Origin: Sitta carolinensis
Taxonomy: Eukaryota > Chordata > Aves > Passeriformes > Sittidae
Length of the DNA: 64,000 nucleotides
Direction: 5' to 3'
NCBI GenBank assembly: GCA_032173965.1
Contig: JAVUNC010000019.1
Location: 10,589,234 to 10,653,233 of the forward strand
Positions 12,901 through 25,879 of this stretch are shown here, piece after piece. Made by a program: the position numbers and the translations under genes. Below the pieces are notes generated by a model. It was not told the DNA's origin and did not search any database. It saw nothing but the letters and a program-made list of their open reading frames with translations. Position 1 is the stretch's first letter, and each line of letters opens with the position of its first letter.

Positions 12901-15900
12901 GGGGAATCAGCAGAAAAAAAAAAAAAGCCTTTTCAGAACATGTCAGGATGAAGCCAGATGTTTGGTTGCACAAAGGGAATTTCAGGAGGCTGAATATTTT
13001 TTCATACTCTGTAAATTGTCAGGACAGTGGGTGGGACCTATATACCAAATACAACAAATATCACTGAGGCATGTCTTTGACTGCAAATCACCAGGAACTT
13101 CCCTTGCTCTCTTGTGGAAAAATGCACTATTTGAATCTGGTGCTGTGATCCTTTGTAAATAAATTAAGGCAAGAAAATACAACCACTGCTAGTTTACTCC
13201 TCTTGTAAAATAGCTCAACAATAGGATGCACTGTGAGACTGAAGGTCAGAAAACATGGGAAGATGTGTTCAGTCCTTTTCCTGTTTTCTAGTGTCCTTAC
13301 CTCTCACACCACCATCAATATATGTAGTATGTATATGTGGAACTTTTAAGAGCTTGACAGCAGCACAAGATTATTCTTGAAAATAGAAGATTTTCTAGTG
13401 CTTATCTGGGGGGATTGGTGACAGATACCAAGCTTGTTTGCCCAGTGGGTCTGGCATCTCTTCCTTAGGCTTCATGGAGTCTCTGTGGTATCCAGTTACA
13501 TTTGTATTACAGCCACATAGTAACTGACGCAGTTCTGCGTCAATGACTGAATTCATTTGTATTTTCAACTGCTGGGTAATATGAATGACACATTTTATTA
13601 ATGGTCGTCATTAGAGATTTATTCATGACATTCGCAGAACTTTACCTGAAGCTGAGACCATTTTGCTACTTTCACATTGAATAAGAAAGGGCTCTTTTAT
13701 CCCAATCTATTCAAAAGAGAAGCTTTTATTTTTATTTTTGCTTTTCTTATTTCCCTTTGGTAAAAATGGGAAAGAACAATTTGGAGATAGCTATCGTATA
13801 TTTGTCTAGCTCTGCTTGGCAGTAACAGATGGGCTGCAAGAGGCTAGCTGAAAAAAACCAAAATTGCATTTCCTAGCAGAAAAGGTCTGAAGCCTTCAAA
13901 ATCATGGATAATTTGCAAAACCCTAAAATCCTATTGGTGTTTATTGTGAAAAAATTGCCTCACTTATTTCTCAGCTGGAGAACACGGGGTACCTTTTTCT
14001 TGACCTGCTTCCCTGTTGAGAGTTGCCAGCTCTCCCCAGAGTGACTGGAAGAGAAAATAATTTCTGGAGAGGCTGACCAAAGTAAGCCAGATGTGCTTCC
14101 TGATTTCACTGTTGTCCCCAGGATGGTGTTGGGATGCTTTATGCTGGAGCTTCCATCTCTGACTGTTGGTGTGCTTGTGTGCGTGCATGTCCCACACGTG
14201 GCGTGTGGACAGTCGCGTGTGGTCCTGCCTTACGGGAGAGTTTCTGTGCCAGTAGTGGGCCACTTTGCACACCCCCAAATGCTGAAAAGGCTGTTGCAAA
14301 GAATAAATCTCAGCCCCTTACAGAAAGTATCTTTATGGTGTCTGGTTCAGGTGGTACACCCGGCCTCCTCTGCGTGCTGCAGGTCTGGTTCCAGCAACCT
14401 GGCCCAGCCCAGGTCTCTGCGTTTCACGTGTCGTAACATAAATACATATCTCTCCTTCTGCTGTCAGCCAGGGCAGAGTATTCTGGTGATGAGAACAGTG
14501 CTGGCACTTGGGACATAATTTATAGTATGCAAATACCTATTTTGGGTAATATTAAAACATGAAATAAAACACGTAAAGGCTGATCATTGTGGCACTACCT
14601 TGCTTTTTGTTGCATTTTTATGCCACGTGTTTTGTGTTTGGGTCGCTAAAACACAAACCTGCATTGGCAGTTCCAGGGGACAGCGTAAAGACTAATTTCT
14701 GGGAAATGTTTCTAAGTGTTATTTGCTGTATTGCAACTCCTGTATATCACACCTGCCATTGGAAAAAATGATGTTACAATGAATGTACATTTTGAACAAG
14801 CTGCTAACCATGTAACCTGGGGATTGGAAGCAATCCCCATTTTACATTCACTTGCATGTCTTCTAGTGTTCGAAAAGAAAATTGCTTTATGTTTGGAGGT
14901 TTTATTTTTTCATATGCAAAGTGGTTCAATGAGTTACCTCATCTAGTGCACTTGCCTCGTAAAAATCCCCAGGGTTTCCTCCAACAACTCCAACAAGTTT
15001 CTCAGTTTAATTATGAGTGCAGTTAATTATCTGGCAACATGAAACACAGTAATGGCAAATTTCCTCTGACAAGTCAGATAAGGAGGATTTCTGTGGGATT
15101 CTTGCCCCATCAGCTTGGTCCTTCCTAGAAAACCCCTACCAGATCAGGTTCTTATTCAGCACTGCTGACTTCTGGTTATTTTTATGACTTAGGAACCTAT
15201 TTAGCTTTCAGAATATTATTCTTCTTCTTTCTTGCTGCTATTAAGTTGCCTTTACAGTTAGGGACTAGAGGAATTTTTGGATTATCATTTCCTTCCACTT
15301 TGCTCACTACTTCCCAAGTCTCCAATGAGTGATAAGAGTGAAGTGGTCCCTGTGTCTGCTCAGACAGGGAGCTCTGCATTGGCTCTCACTGGAGACACTG
15401 GTGGATACAGAGTTGGGAAGCTGAGTGGCAGGCATCCCACCTTTGCAGAGCTTTTGCTTCCATCCAAGACGCTAGGAAAACTGGCACAAACCTAACACAT
15501 GAAAGCACAAACAGGGAAGAGCAGAGCACTTATCCAGCACAGGACTGGATTGTCCTATTCATCTTGGTAAAAAGAATGAAGAAAAAGGCTGTGGAGCATT
15601 GATGGTAAGATGCTGGATAGAAGAAAATCTCTAACATTTATGGTGCTGATTCTTGGAACACAGAGATCCTGCAAGTAAGCATTGGCAGCTCTAAGACCCC
15701 TGCTACTTTTACCTCATCTGATGCTGGTTTGAAGAAAGAGCTGCCTCAGAAACTCAGATTCTAGGTTTTTTCCACACACTGTTATCAATCCTGCCAGATC
15801 TCCCAGCCCTGATCAAGCTTAGTCTATGTTGGCAGAGGATAATGTCACTTCCAGGATATGCTAAGGTCCTGATAGTATCCAAATAAAAGCTGTTACAGGG

Positions 15901-18900
15901 AAGACTGGACTGCAGCTCTTGCTGTCTGTGTGCCATCTGCAACTCTCAGGACTAAGGCCTCTTCCCATTCCCAGAGGAACAATTAACATCGTGTTGACAA
16001 CTTGATTTCTACTTCTCAGACTTTTCAGCTCCCATGAAGAATCTCAGGGACCAGCATATCCTTCCTTTGCATTACCTTGTGTCACCTGTTAGACTTCTGT
16101 TGCTGCTAAGCAGGAGAGTCCAAACCATATTTAACCAACTGCTACTTGAGTAGGAGGTGAATTTGGGTTTCTGTGGTCTTTGCTACTGAGAAGAGACAAA
16201 AGCTGTAGGGAACCTGTTGTGCTTGATGGTTTGCTTGAGAAACTCCGTCTGCTGGGACTTGAGTTTGCTTGAAGCAGTGGATCTCAGTGCAGTCCCCTTC
16301 AAGCAGGTCTCCAGTATTAAGAGGTCCAGCAGAAGGGATTCCTCAAGCTGCCAGGAGTCCTCATGGACTGCTAGGGACAGAAGGTTTGCAGAAGCTGTGG
16401 AAGTTCATCTCAGGGGGAAGGCAGCAGGGAGATGGAGGGGACACAGCCTGCTGTAGCTTTAAAGGCAGTACTGTGTAGGGATCCATTTGGAAGGACGTAG
16501 TTGACTAAAGGGATCCAAAGCTTGTTTTCCTCGAGTCTTTTTATTCTTCCTTATCTTATCCCTTTAGAGCCTAAGGTCAACCCCTTTTTGTACTGCAATA
16601 ACACTGTAATATATGCTTGCACTAATTCTTCTGGTATACCAAGCATGCAAGACCAATTTAAAGCTTTTTTTCAGAAGAAAAAGACTGTATTATTGTGTAT
16701 ATAGAAGTACTGAGAGAGAATTTTAATTCTGTCTCCTGTATAAAAGCATGCATTGATTACCTGTATGTAGATCATGCTGTAAATGCTGCAGAGTACTGTA
16801 AAATCCTACACTTGAAACCACAATGAACAGGCAATGTCATCAAAAACAAATGAAACAGAAGCTGTGCAATGGATTTTGTGCCTTTTTTAAATCCATGTAT
16901 GTTAATCCAGACAATCGGGAAAAAAAAAAAAAAAAAAAAAAAAAAAAGAAAAATGAACAAACAAAAAAAAAGCTTGTATACTACCAAAACCTTATTAAAG
17001 AATCAAAGGCAGCATCTTGTTGATGGCTGGGGTTTTTATTTGCTTGCTTTCTTTGTTTTTCTACTTCCTTTGCTCTGGGAAGGTGTCCCCTGCTCATCCT
17101 TGGGTACGTGGGAGCACTGTGCAGGGAGGTGAAGGAGATCTGGTAGAACAGTGAGAGTTCCATGACTGCTTATGCACGTGATCACTGAGAACTTGCAGTT
17201 GAGACACATCTGGGACTAGAAACAGAGTTACGTGACTGTTAGAGATGTGTTTTACGTACTTTGGGAAGGCCACACTGTGATCTCAGCTCAAGGCATGTGA
17301 AGGCTCTGTGAAAAGAGTGGTGGAAATTTCCCCCATGCAGAAGAATCACAAGACTCCAGCTCCTCAAAGGCAGAGAGCAGTTTGTGTCTGGGAGGAGGAG
17401 CCTGGATAAGACTATGGTCTCCAGCTTAGAGGGTTGTACAGTGTCCGTCCCCTTTACTCCTGGGAATTCTGTGGAGGGTCAGGCAAGATTCTGAGTCCGC
17501 CTTTAGCAAGGTCCAAGGCTTATCTTCTCCATGCTTTGAAGCGTGTTTTAGTTTGCTCCTGAGAGGCTGCTGGTGTGTGGAAGGTGTCAGGTACATCTGT
17601 CAGGCTCTGCAGAAGGATCCAGTGGTGCCATGGTTTAGAGCATGGTCTGAAACAGAGCAGTGGAGAGAAGAAGTGCATAATTTCCTGAATTTATGCAAGA
17701 CGAATATTGTGAGTTTTTCTCCTGTACCTGTTTTTTTGCTTACAAGAGATGGGCGAGAAAAAAAATCCCAAATTCTAAAGCAAAAGGGAAAATTTATTAG
17801 GCTTATAGGGGAAATTGTTCCCTTTCCCCCACATCAGGGCAGAGCTGCTTAGGGGGACACTGAGCCCACTCAGTACCATGTGTTGCATTAAGGGTATAGA
17901 AATTTTGACAGAAAATAAACCCACTTGTCCTCAGGTCCAGCAGGTCCTCAGAGATCAGGGGACTGGGTGTGGCTGGGCTTAATTGCTGATTATTCCCTAG
18001 GCAGCACTGTGAGTCTAGCTGAGTTCAAGAAGCAGTCCAAGTCTCCCAAGGGTAGGTGGAAGCAAAGCAGTCACTGTTGTGCTTAGGGTGCGGTGTCCAT
18101 ACAGGGAAGTAGAACATACATGGAGAAATTGAAATGACAGACAGAAAGGCAGTCCATTTACCAAGTACTGCAAGGAATTTGTAGAGGTGGAAGTACATGG
18201 GGGTTAGAAAGTTATCTACAGAGTGACTCAATGGTTGCAAGGGGCACCAGAGCACAAAAAATAAAGAACTACTATTTTTCTTACAGCAACATCCTGCTGT
18301 CCAGCTCCATATCATACATTATTGATAAGTGCAACCTCATCTCAGAAAAACTTTTAATGTCTTACAAGGGAAAAGCTATTGAGGAAAGAGGGTTTGCTGG
18401 AGACCGGGCTGCTGGTGGGGCAGACTGCAGGGCACAGAAACCATACCTCTAGCCTGTATAGGATGTCCTCTGCAGGGCTGGCTTCAGCTCACCTTGACCA
18501 CAAAGCAGAAGAGATGACACAAGCCAAGGGCTGGGAAGAGATTTGAAGGTCTACACAGGTGCGTATTTCACTATGCAAAGGAAAACAGCAATTGTCCATC
18601 TGTGTCGTCAAACACAATGTCTAGAAAATGGTGTGAGGTAGAGCAGCAGAGAAACTCTGGTTGGCGTTGTGGAACTCTTTTCAATGGGAGGCTCAGCACG
18701 AGGCAAGATGTTGGTCAGGTCCCATTCTCACCAGGGAAGTGCATCTGTTTGTTAGGACTCCTGGAAGCACTGTGGATGTATTTCTTGGGAAAAACAAACC
18801 CAGCCAACATGCATCATCCAATCCTAGACTGTTGAACGTACTAATTTCCAAGAAAAGCCTGAGGGAAGAAGCCACATGGGTAATTTCCTTTGCAAAGGGT

Positions 18901-20469
18901 GTTAAGTGCCTCTTACAAATCCAAGTTCCACATCTGCCATCTACAAAAGGTAGAGTGGGTTGGTGAAAGCCAAAACCAGGCTAATATAGAGCCATCTTCA
19001 GGGCCAGGCTTCAGCTTTAATGAAAGAAGAGAAGCAGCTTTGGATTCCAGAGGTATTGCCAAAACCAGCCTGTGTTTTAATTTATAAGATATAAAAATAT
19101 AAACTGGATAACAACTTACCACCACACAGAACAGCTTGATGCTGCCTACCAACCTATTTGAAATGTCTCTGTTGTACAGGAGCATAAAAATAGCAAATTT
19201 TTCAGGCTCAGCACATGCAGATTTTCAGCACAATTTTTAATTGTGCCATTAAAAATGGACTGAAAAGCCACTGAGGGCTTTTTCTCCCCAGTAGAGACAG
19301 AAAGATCCAGTCCCATGTCCAAGTGAACATGGTAGCTGTTAGCAGCTCTGGAGCTCACATGGTTAAGTGGGTGCATGTGTAGTTGTGTAGCCTAAATATC
19401 CTCTGGCGCTGTTGAATGCCAGTGGAAAATGCAGATGTTTGGAGCCCTGCTGTTCATGATTAGGACTTTTCAAGAGTAACATGTGATGCATTATTGACCA
19501 GTCTATTTTATGGAGAGATTACAGTTTGCAAGCCCTAACAGAAGTGTGCTGTAAATGATTTGGTTTTAAATCCATTCTGCAGAGTGGTGCTGACGTGATT
19601 TCCATTTGCAACTGATTGTTAATTAGGCCATGCTTGACAGGCATTTCCTATTTATTTTGGCCTTGTTTGGTCAAGTGTGTGCATGTGTGTGTGAGCTGCT
19701 GTTTTTCTGTAGGATCATTTGCAATCATTTCACAGCCTGCTTACTGCCACAGGCTGCTGCTGGAGGAGCAGTGCCCCCACCATCTGTCCTGTCTGCCCTT
19801 CACTTCTCCTGGCTGGACACCCCAGAGTCTGATAATGACACTTTCATGACTTGCTGATGATTTTAGTGGAAGCAGAAGCCTGTAGGAGGCAGAATGAGGA
19901 GTTGCTCCAGGGGTGTTGGAGCAGAAGGGGGGATGGATGGTGCACCAGGAGAACACAGTAGCAATACAAGTGTTACTCTCCCAGGGACAATGGTGGATGG
20001 TAATGGAAAGTGATCAGGAAACTTATCTAGCCCAGAGGTGTCCCTTGAGTGCACTGTGGCCTGGGCATAAAACAACTTGCTAAGTGGTTTCAGTAAGGAA
20101 GGAGTGACTGTGCAAATATATAAATACTGAAATCAATACATAAACACTGAAGAAGACTGGGAAATGTGAAAAAAAACCTGAGGAATTGCATGAAAATGGT
20201 TCTTTTAGGTCCAGGTTAAAGACTGCTAACAAAGGAACTTCTTTGGTATGTTTTGTTTCCTTCATTGATAAGTATCCATTAATCTCTCCAAGGTTTGTAG
20301 GAATCAAGTGATGGAGTAATGACTGCTCAGGCATGTATTTTGGAAGCATGATGGATTAGATGCTTTCCATGGATTCTTCCTGCTGCTGTTGGTCCTGATG
20401 TCTTCTGTGTCAATGCTGTGTCTGAATGCTAACTCACTCTCTTCTTTTGTCACCTTTGTCTTCCTGCAG
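6931..20469. other. Long intron, no gene seen
   Basis: About 13.5 kb without a supportable exon on either strand. Open frames are short, with no splice context or family resemblance. It contains the 28-base A run at 16920-16947. The 3' end is a normal acceptor, with a pyrimidine-rich CTCTTCTTTTGTCACCTTTG segment then CTTCCTGCAG before 20470. Interpreted as the TTBK1 intron upstream of its penultimate coding exon. Confidence 0.55.
16920..16947. repeat. A28 homopolymer
   Basis: Twenty-eight A residues followed by G and further A-rich sequence. No recognisable retrosequence precedes it, so I call it a simple repeat, not a poly(A) tail. Two apparent lysine-rich ORFs across it are artefacts of the run. 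Confidence 0.9.
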
Positions 20470-22072
20470 GCATACATGCTGAAGTCATTTGAAATGAATG
20501 GCCTGCCCAAGGCAGTCCCTTTAAGTTTGCCTTACCAAGACTTCAGAAAAGATATGTGCAACTACTGGGAAAAGCCTAAGTTATCCCATCGGATAAAGAA
20601 AGTTGATTTCTCAAATATTGTCTTGACTGCTCCTTGCAAACCTCTGGAACCTTATCTGGAAATGAATGGAAAAGAGGAGGAGGAGGAGGAAGAAGAGGAG
20701 GAAGACTATGAGGAGGAGGAAGATGAGCAGGATGAGGGGGAGGAGGAGGAGGAAGGCAATGAGATTGACATGCACAGTGATTCCAGCAGCGACCTGAGTC
20801 AGAAGAGCACAGAGCGCAGCCAGGAGTGCGCACCGTCCACACTCCTGGCTGATGACCAGAAGGGGTCCAAGGGTCGAGCATCCACTGCTGATGGGGACCT
20901 GGAGCTGGAGGAAGGCTCAAAAACATTAGTGCTGTTTTCACCAGGTGATCTGAAAAAGTCTCCAGTGGCCGCAGAATTACCTCCAGAAGTTGATCTGGGC
21001 ACGCTTGCTGCACTGACACCTCAGAGCGAGCGGCCACAGCCCATGGGGAGCCAGCTGGATGTGTCTGAGCCAGGGACCCTGTCCTCAGTCCTTAAATCTG
21101 AACCAAAGCCTCCTGTGGCAGTGGCTACAGCTTCCTCCCCGTTTACCAAAGTCGAGCGCACGTTTGTTCACATTGCTGAGAAGACCCACCTGAACGTGAT
21201 GTCTTCCAGCGGGCAGCTGATGCGGCACGAGGAGTACTGCCCCCGGGGCAGTTCGAGGAGGTCATCATCGAGGAGGAGCTGGAGGACAACCTGGTGCTGG
21301 TGGAGAATGGAAGCATTCATTCCGGGCTGGAAGGGGCAGAGACGGAGAGCTGCGCGCTCTCGGCCAATCACGTCGAGACCACCTCGGAGACTGTGGGGGA
21401 GCAGCCGGCCCTTCCCAATGGTGTGCCAAAGCTTCCCCAGGACAGGCCAGAGCTCTCCAGCAAAGCGGTGCTCTCGCTGGATTTGGAAGAGCCTGGCAAG
21501 GCGGCTACAAGGGAGCCTGGCCTCGAGAAGGCAGCATCAGCCACAGAACACCTGAAACGAGCAGAGACCCTCCTCGAGGTGCCGCAGCAGGGTCCCAGGA
21601 GGCCGCTGGGCTCCAGGTATAGAAGTCGGATACCCATTTTGTTCTCTGAGGAGGACACTGGCTCAGACCTTTCAACTTCACTCTCAGCCAAAGAGAGGCT
21701 TTATAAGAGGGCAAAGCAACCCGACCTGGCTCGCCTGGTGATGGAGAAGAGACAGAGCCGCCTCCTCCGGCTGGCCTCCGGTGCCTCCTCCTCGGCCTCC
21801 TCCAGCGATGAGCGGCGGCGAGCCTCGGAAACCCTGTCAGCCACTGGCTCTGAGGAGGACACCCACGACTCTGACGACTCCATCCCTCGGAAGGGAGAGA
21901 AGAAGGCCGTGCTGCTGGGGAGAGAAGAGAGAGCCATAAGCACAAGGAGCAGAATTCCTCGTCCCATTGTGCCGGTGAAAACGCCGCTGGAGGTGGCGAG
22001 GTTGGAGAGCTCCGTGTCTGCTGCAATGGCAGGGCTGTGCAGCTCTCCACAGGATGCATCTGCTGCCTGCAG
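20470..22072 (+). CDS. TTBK1: TTBK1 penultimate coding exon (1603 bp)
   Basis: The acceptor is CTTCCTGCAG before 20470, where a codon begins with GCA (phase 0). The donor is AG|GTAAGA after 22072, leaving a split Arg codon (phase 2 under the corrected frame). The first part reads in one frame to about 21239. From about 21249 on, the conserved reading ([20 protein letters not shown] and onward) is in the next frame and runs to the donor. Without correction the first frame would stop at 21553-21555 after about 100 residues of unrelated Arg/Ser-rich sequence. Confidence 0.9.
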
Positions 22073-23255
22073 GTAAGACCAAAATGGTGACAAATGCAAA
22101 GAGCTGGGCTTGTTGAGAAGACACAGCCAGGGCTTTGCTCACCTCCCATGACTTCATCCTTTACTTGGCTTGAATGCATAGTCCATCCTTGTTTCCTGCA
22201 GTCATTTCAGCCTGCAGGTGTGTCTGCACCTCTCTGAATTATTTTCTTGAAGGCTCTCTTCACTTGCCCTGGCTTTGGGACCTTTTCTTTTACAAGCCCT
22301 TTCACTTAGTCTGATAATAGCAGATGCCGCCAGTGCTGAGCTCTCAGTTGTGTAGCACAGCCATGACTCTGCAGGGAGATCTGGCCTCCTGACCTGACTG
22401 TTGCGATTAGAGCTGCAGGGGCAGCAAGGCTGCCAGCTGGGATTGCCTCAGTTGGTTTATCTTCCATCACAGTTACCATCAGAGCTCAACTGGTGCAATC
22501 CAATTCATGCCCACATTCCCAAATTGTATCTTCTGCCTTAAAAGAGGTTGCTGCATCCATTCTGCATGTTAAAAAGAGTCTCAAACACCATGCCTGGGTG
22601 TTGACTCAGAGAGAGCTGGAGGATCAAGGCAAACACTTAGAAGTTAACTGCACTGAGTTACAGGATGGTGTTCAAACTGGTGCCCCATCTGGTTCACAGC
22701 ATAGTTTCTGCCATCCTGGTGCTGGAGACTCCTTGTAATTGCCTGGCAACATTCATGCCAATTCTACCAAGGAGCCCTAGAGTCCCTTACAAAATTCCCC
22801 TTCATCCTCTTTCTTTTCTTCCTCTGCAGGCTTCAGACACAGAGACCAGCTGGAAGTGTCCCATTTGAGGGCCGAACCACACAGGTACAAAGTCAGCTTC
22901 CTTCATCACCGAGTTCCACTTCTCTTCCTCCACGGAGCAGCTCGCAGAGGTCCAGTGGTGCATCCCCTCGGAGCCCTGTCCTTCCCTCCAGGAACCCCAG
23001 TTCTTCCCCCAGAAGCCAGCTGCTGCCTCGGAGGGAAAGTCCTTCTCCCTGCCGACAGCATAAACCAGGGACTGCTCCTCAGCGAGTTCCTCCTTCCCCC
23101 CGACCTCAGCCCTCAGCTCAGGCCCCGGGGCCTACAGAGATTCTCTGCCATCTCCTGGCATGGCCAAAAAACGACAAAGAGGAAAAACCCAGACTCAAAG
23201 TCCAGCAACCAAAGGAAAGCAGGTGTCCCTGGAAAGTAAGGCAGCTGCCAGATAA
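20470..23255 (+). CDS. TTBK1: Tau-tubulin kinase 1, C-terminal part (partial gene, two frame breaks)
   Basis: TTBK1 is a neuronal CK1-superfamily Ser/Thr kinase that phosphorylates tau and tubulin. Only the two final coding exons, encoding the non-catalytic tail, are in the window; the kinase domain lies to the left. The match to my recall of human TTBK1 is close and ordered: [19 protein letters not shown], then the poly-Glu tract, [100 protein letters not shown], and RRESPSP near the end. The protein would end SLESKAAAR at the TAA at 23253-23255, similar to the human ...GRAGAR end. The frame must shift at 21240-21248 and again at 23121-23132; both sites are C/G runs where one more base restores the family reading. 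A sequencing error is likelier than a pseudogene, because all other sequence is open and conserved. Confidence 0.9.
20671..20760 (+). repeat. TTBK1: GAG/GAA codon repeat encoding an acidic Glu-rich tract
   Basis: Mostly GAG and GAA codons, encoding about 28 residues that are almost all Glu or Asp with single Tyr, Gln and Gly breaks. Human TTBK1 has a longer, purer poly-Glu stretch at the same place, between the conserved PYQDF segment and the Ser-rich ERSQE segment. The purine-rich run is a likely length-variable site. Confidence 0.9.
22073..22829 (+). other. TTBK1 last intron
   Basis: A 757-base GT-AG intron between the two TTBK1 exons, with donor GTAAGA and acceptor TTCCTCTGCAG after a pyrimidine-rich stretch. 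Nothing else recognised inside. Confidence 0.85.
22830..23255 (+). CDS. TTBK1: TTBK1 last coding exon
   Basis: The first base completes the split Arg codon, and the frame gives a Ser/Pro/Arg-rich tail ([19 protein letters not shown], then [27 protein letters not shown]). After the GGCCCCGGGGCC run at 23121-23132 the family-like reading continues one frame over as [16 protein letters not shown] to SLESKAAAR and TAA. Left uncorrected, the upstream frame would run on to a TAA at 23287-23289 with no family resemblance. Such basic Ser-rich tails are typical of microtubule-associated regions; that role is inference. Confidence 0.85.
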
Positions 23256-25830
23256 TGACCTTCTTCTGCGAGCCCAGCAGACTGGGTAACTTCTGCATAT
23301 AGTCTACACTTGAGATGCTGCAGCACAGCCTCCCATGCTGGACCCACGAGTGTATAGCAGTAGCTGTACTTGAATGCTTCACTCACTCTCACCCCACTGC
23401 AATCAGCTCCCACTGGCCTGGCAGCCTCTGAGCCACGGAGCCTTTCCCAGGGAGACACCCAGCCCGCAGCTCACGCTTGCTAACGCACAGCACCAAACCG
23501 TGACCCAGGCAGCCTGCCCGCTGCCTGACCTGCCTCCCTCCCCAGGGACTGCCCTCTCTCTTAGCAATACCAGTCCTTAACATCGACTCTGGCTGTGGAA
23601 AGAGGAGCAGAGGTGACAAGAGCAAGGCCTGCTAAAGAGGAAGGCTGCTGTTCTTCAGGCAGCTCCTTCCTTTCTCCTTGCTGGGAAAACACCAGTCTTG
23701 GTTGCCACCATCTCCCTGAGTGTTGGCTCACCTCCCACCACCTGTGTTAACAAGGGATTGCCACTAGCTTATTCAAGAGAGATGGATGCATCCTTGTGTG
23801 CTGAGATGAGAGAAGGGGTAAGGAGGAGGGGGCTCTGCTCTCCTTTCCATAGATGCCTCTAAAGGTGGGAATTAGGAGACAGGCAGGTCTTGCTGGATGC
23901 TCCTACCTGCTCCAGTATGTCCCACGGAGGAGGCTCTCTAGTGTTGCTGCTCAGACACTGCTGCTGTTTCAGCAGACACCTGTGTGGTGGGTACTTAGGT
24001 GGAAGTAGGGATGTGTTGGCAGCTTGCTGGGAAATCAAGAGCTCTCACTAATTAATGTAGAAGGGAGCCCACTGCAGCCACTTCTCTCACAAATACCAAA
24101 CCATGATCTGTGGACACCACATCCCCCAGCAAGGGTGGTTCCTCTCAGCCTGAGCATGGTTGGTGCCACAGACCTGTAGTCCACCAAAAACAGCTCCATC
24201 GTGAAGATGTGAACTTCAGTCACTGGATGCCTTTAGCCTGAGTGCCCCTTGCACCTGAATTCCTTGTGTTTTATCGTCACACTCTTGGTGTTTGTGAATT
24301 TTGGAACTGTGGTTGAAAGTTCCCCTACATGGTGGGGCGGGAAATTATTATTATCCTGTAGTATACCCAAAACCTGCTGCTTTGCTATGAGAGGTTTGCT
24401 GACATGCCATGGCCATGTGTATTTCTATCTGAGGGGACAGTGGGTTGAGTGGCAGAGGTGGGGTTTATGTCTTTTCCTTGGTGCTTACCTCTGCCACACA
24501 TTGAGGATGAACAATGTGAACATAAAAGCAAGGGCTGTGCTCTTCAAGTAATACTATCTGAGCAGAAGCTTAACACTAATCTAGAGCTAAATCAACCAAA
24601 TGTTTAGCCCCCAGACTAATTAGGAAGGCTTGAAAGTGAAAGCCAGGAGGACTGATACCTGTCTGATCTTGATGAGATCCTGAAGTAGACAAAATTTTCC
24701 CTACACCTCACAGGAGGAAACACTCCAGACCCAAATATTTTGTGCTTCACACCATTGTCATGCCTAAAAGAGGCTTTGTATGAGGCAGAACAGAAATACA
24801 GCTGCTCTGTACACCCATTCCTACAGTTGCAACTATCTGCAAATATTTAATGTTTGCAGACAACAAAGCTTGACAGAGGAATCTGAAGAGTAATAACCCT
24901 GATTCATTTGAACATGAATCCAAACAGTCACACTGATGGACATTGAGTTCAAGGAATCCTGAAGCTGCTCATATCTACAGGAGTCCTGGAAAGGAATATG
25001 AGAGCTGTGACAGGGTGGGTGAGAGAAAAGGGTACTCCTTGCACACCTGAACAGAGAAATGTGTAGAAACAGGAGACAGGAGTTACCCCTTCATATGACA
25101 GTCTCGCTGTTGCCAACACTAAGAATTTATTTCACCTAGCTCAAAGTGTTTTGCATTGATGTGGTTCACCCTGGTCGAGTGAGCATTACAGCTTAGTCTG
25201 AAAACATGCCCTCATCTTTGCAGAGCATCATTGGGAACTCAGAGGGAACTCAGGCTGTGGTCTGATTGACTGAGCTGATGTTGCCATCAAAAGCAACATC
25301 CCTCCAAGTTCCAGCTGCTTCATTGCACAGTTCCACCACATTTACACTGCAGCAGCTCTTTGATAAAGTGGCTGGAAATGCTCATCCAGCACGATTTGCC
25401 AGTTTGGTTTTCATCTGGTTCATTTCATCGCTCTGGTTCACCATTTGGTCACACAACAGAAGAAGGACACACAGAGACTGTGACCACTTCTTCTGGTAGT
25501 GCTATTAGTTTCTCTGAGTTTGAAGTGTGGGTCATACTAGAAACTAAGCACTGCAGGCTTAGAAACAGAATAAACTCAAAGACAGATTCTTTCAGAAATA
25601 TAAATCATAATGGGACTCCTATTAATTTATTGGAGGTGTATAAATTTTAGAATGCTCAGATGGTAAGACTTGGTTGTGAAGCCTTTACCAGATGGTCCAT
25701 CCAGGTCTTAATGCACATGCCAAAAATGACATTGAAAGAGCTTTGAAAGAGGACTACAGGACTATTAACAGGGTTAGCAAACCTGCCTCATCATGGGAAG
25801 CCAATAAAGCACAATCAGTGTATTTGTTCA
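23256..25830 (+). other. TTBK1: Probable TTBK1 3' UTR
   Basis: No coding exon seen. The first canonical AATAAA hexamers after the stop are at 25569-25574 and 25803-25808, so the 3' UTR may be about 2.3-2.6 kb, plausible for a neuronal transcript. A 100-codon open frame at 24249-24551 inside it shows no family resemblance and is taken as chance. Confidence 0.45.
25803..25808 (+). promoter_or_regulatory. TTBK1: Candidate TTBK1 poly(A) signal
   Basis: AATAAA in CCAATAAAGCACAA, about 2.55 kb after the corrected stop. A second candidate hexamer lies at 25569-25574. Position is the only support. Confidence 0.35.
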
Positions 25831-25879
25831 GGAAAAAGTTTAAAGGACAGTTTTCTGTGGCCCTGTGTCAAGAAGGAAG

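Noticed and set aside
16823..17132. Lysine-rich ORFs across 16920-16947
   Set aside because: The lysine run is the A28 homopolymer read in frame; it is not a gene.
20470..23255. TTBK1 as a pseudogene
   Set aside because: The two frame breaks are both in C/G runs prone to length errors. All other sequence is open, conserved and correctly spliced, unlike a decaying gene.
24249..24551. A 100-codon + frame with a hydrophobic start after TTBK1
   Set aside because: It looks like a signal peptide at first, but it sits in the presumed 3' UTR, has no splice context and continues as random-looking sequence.
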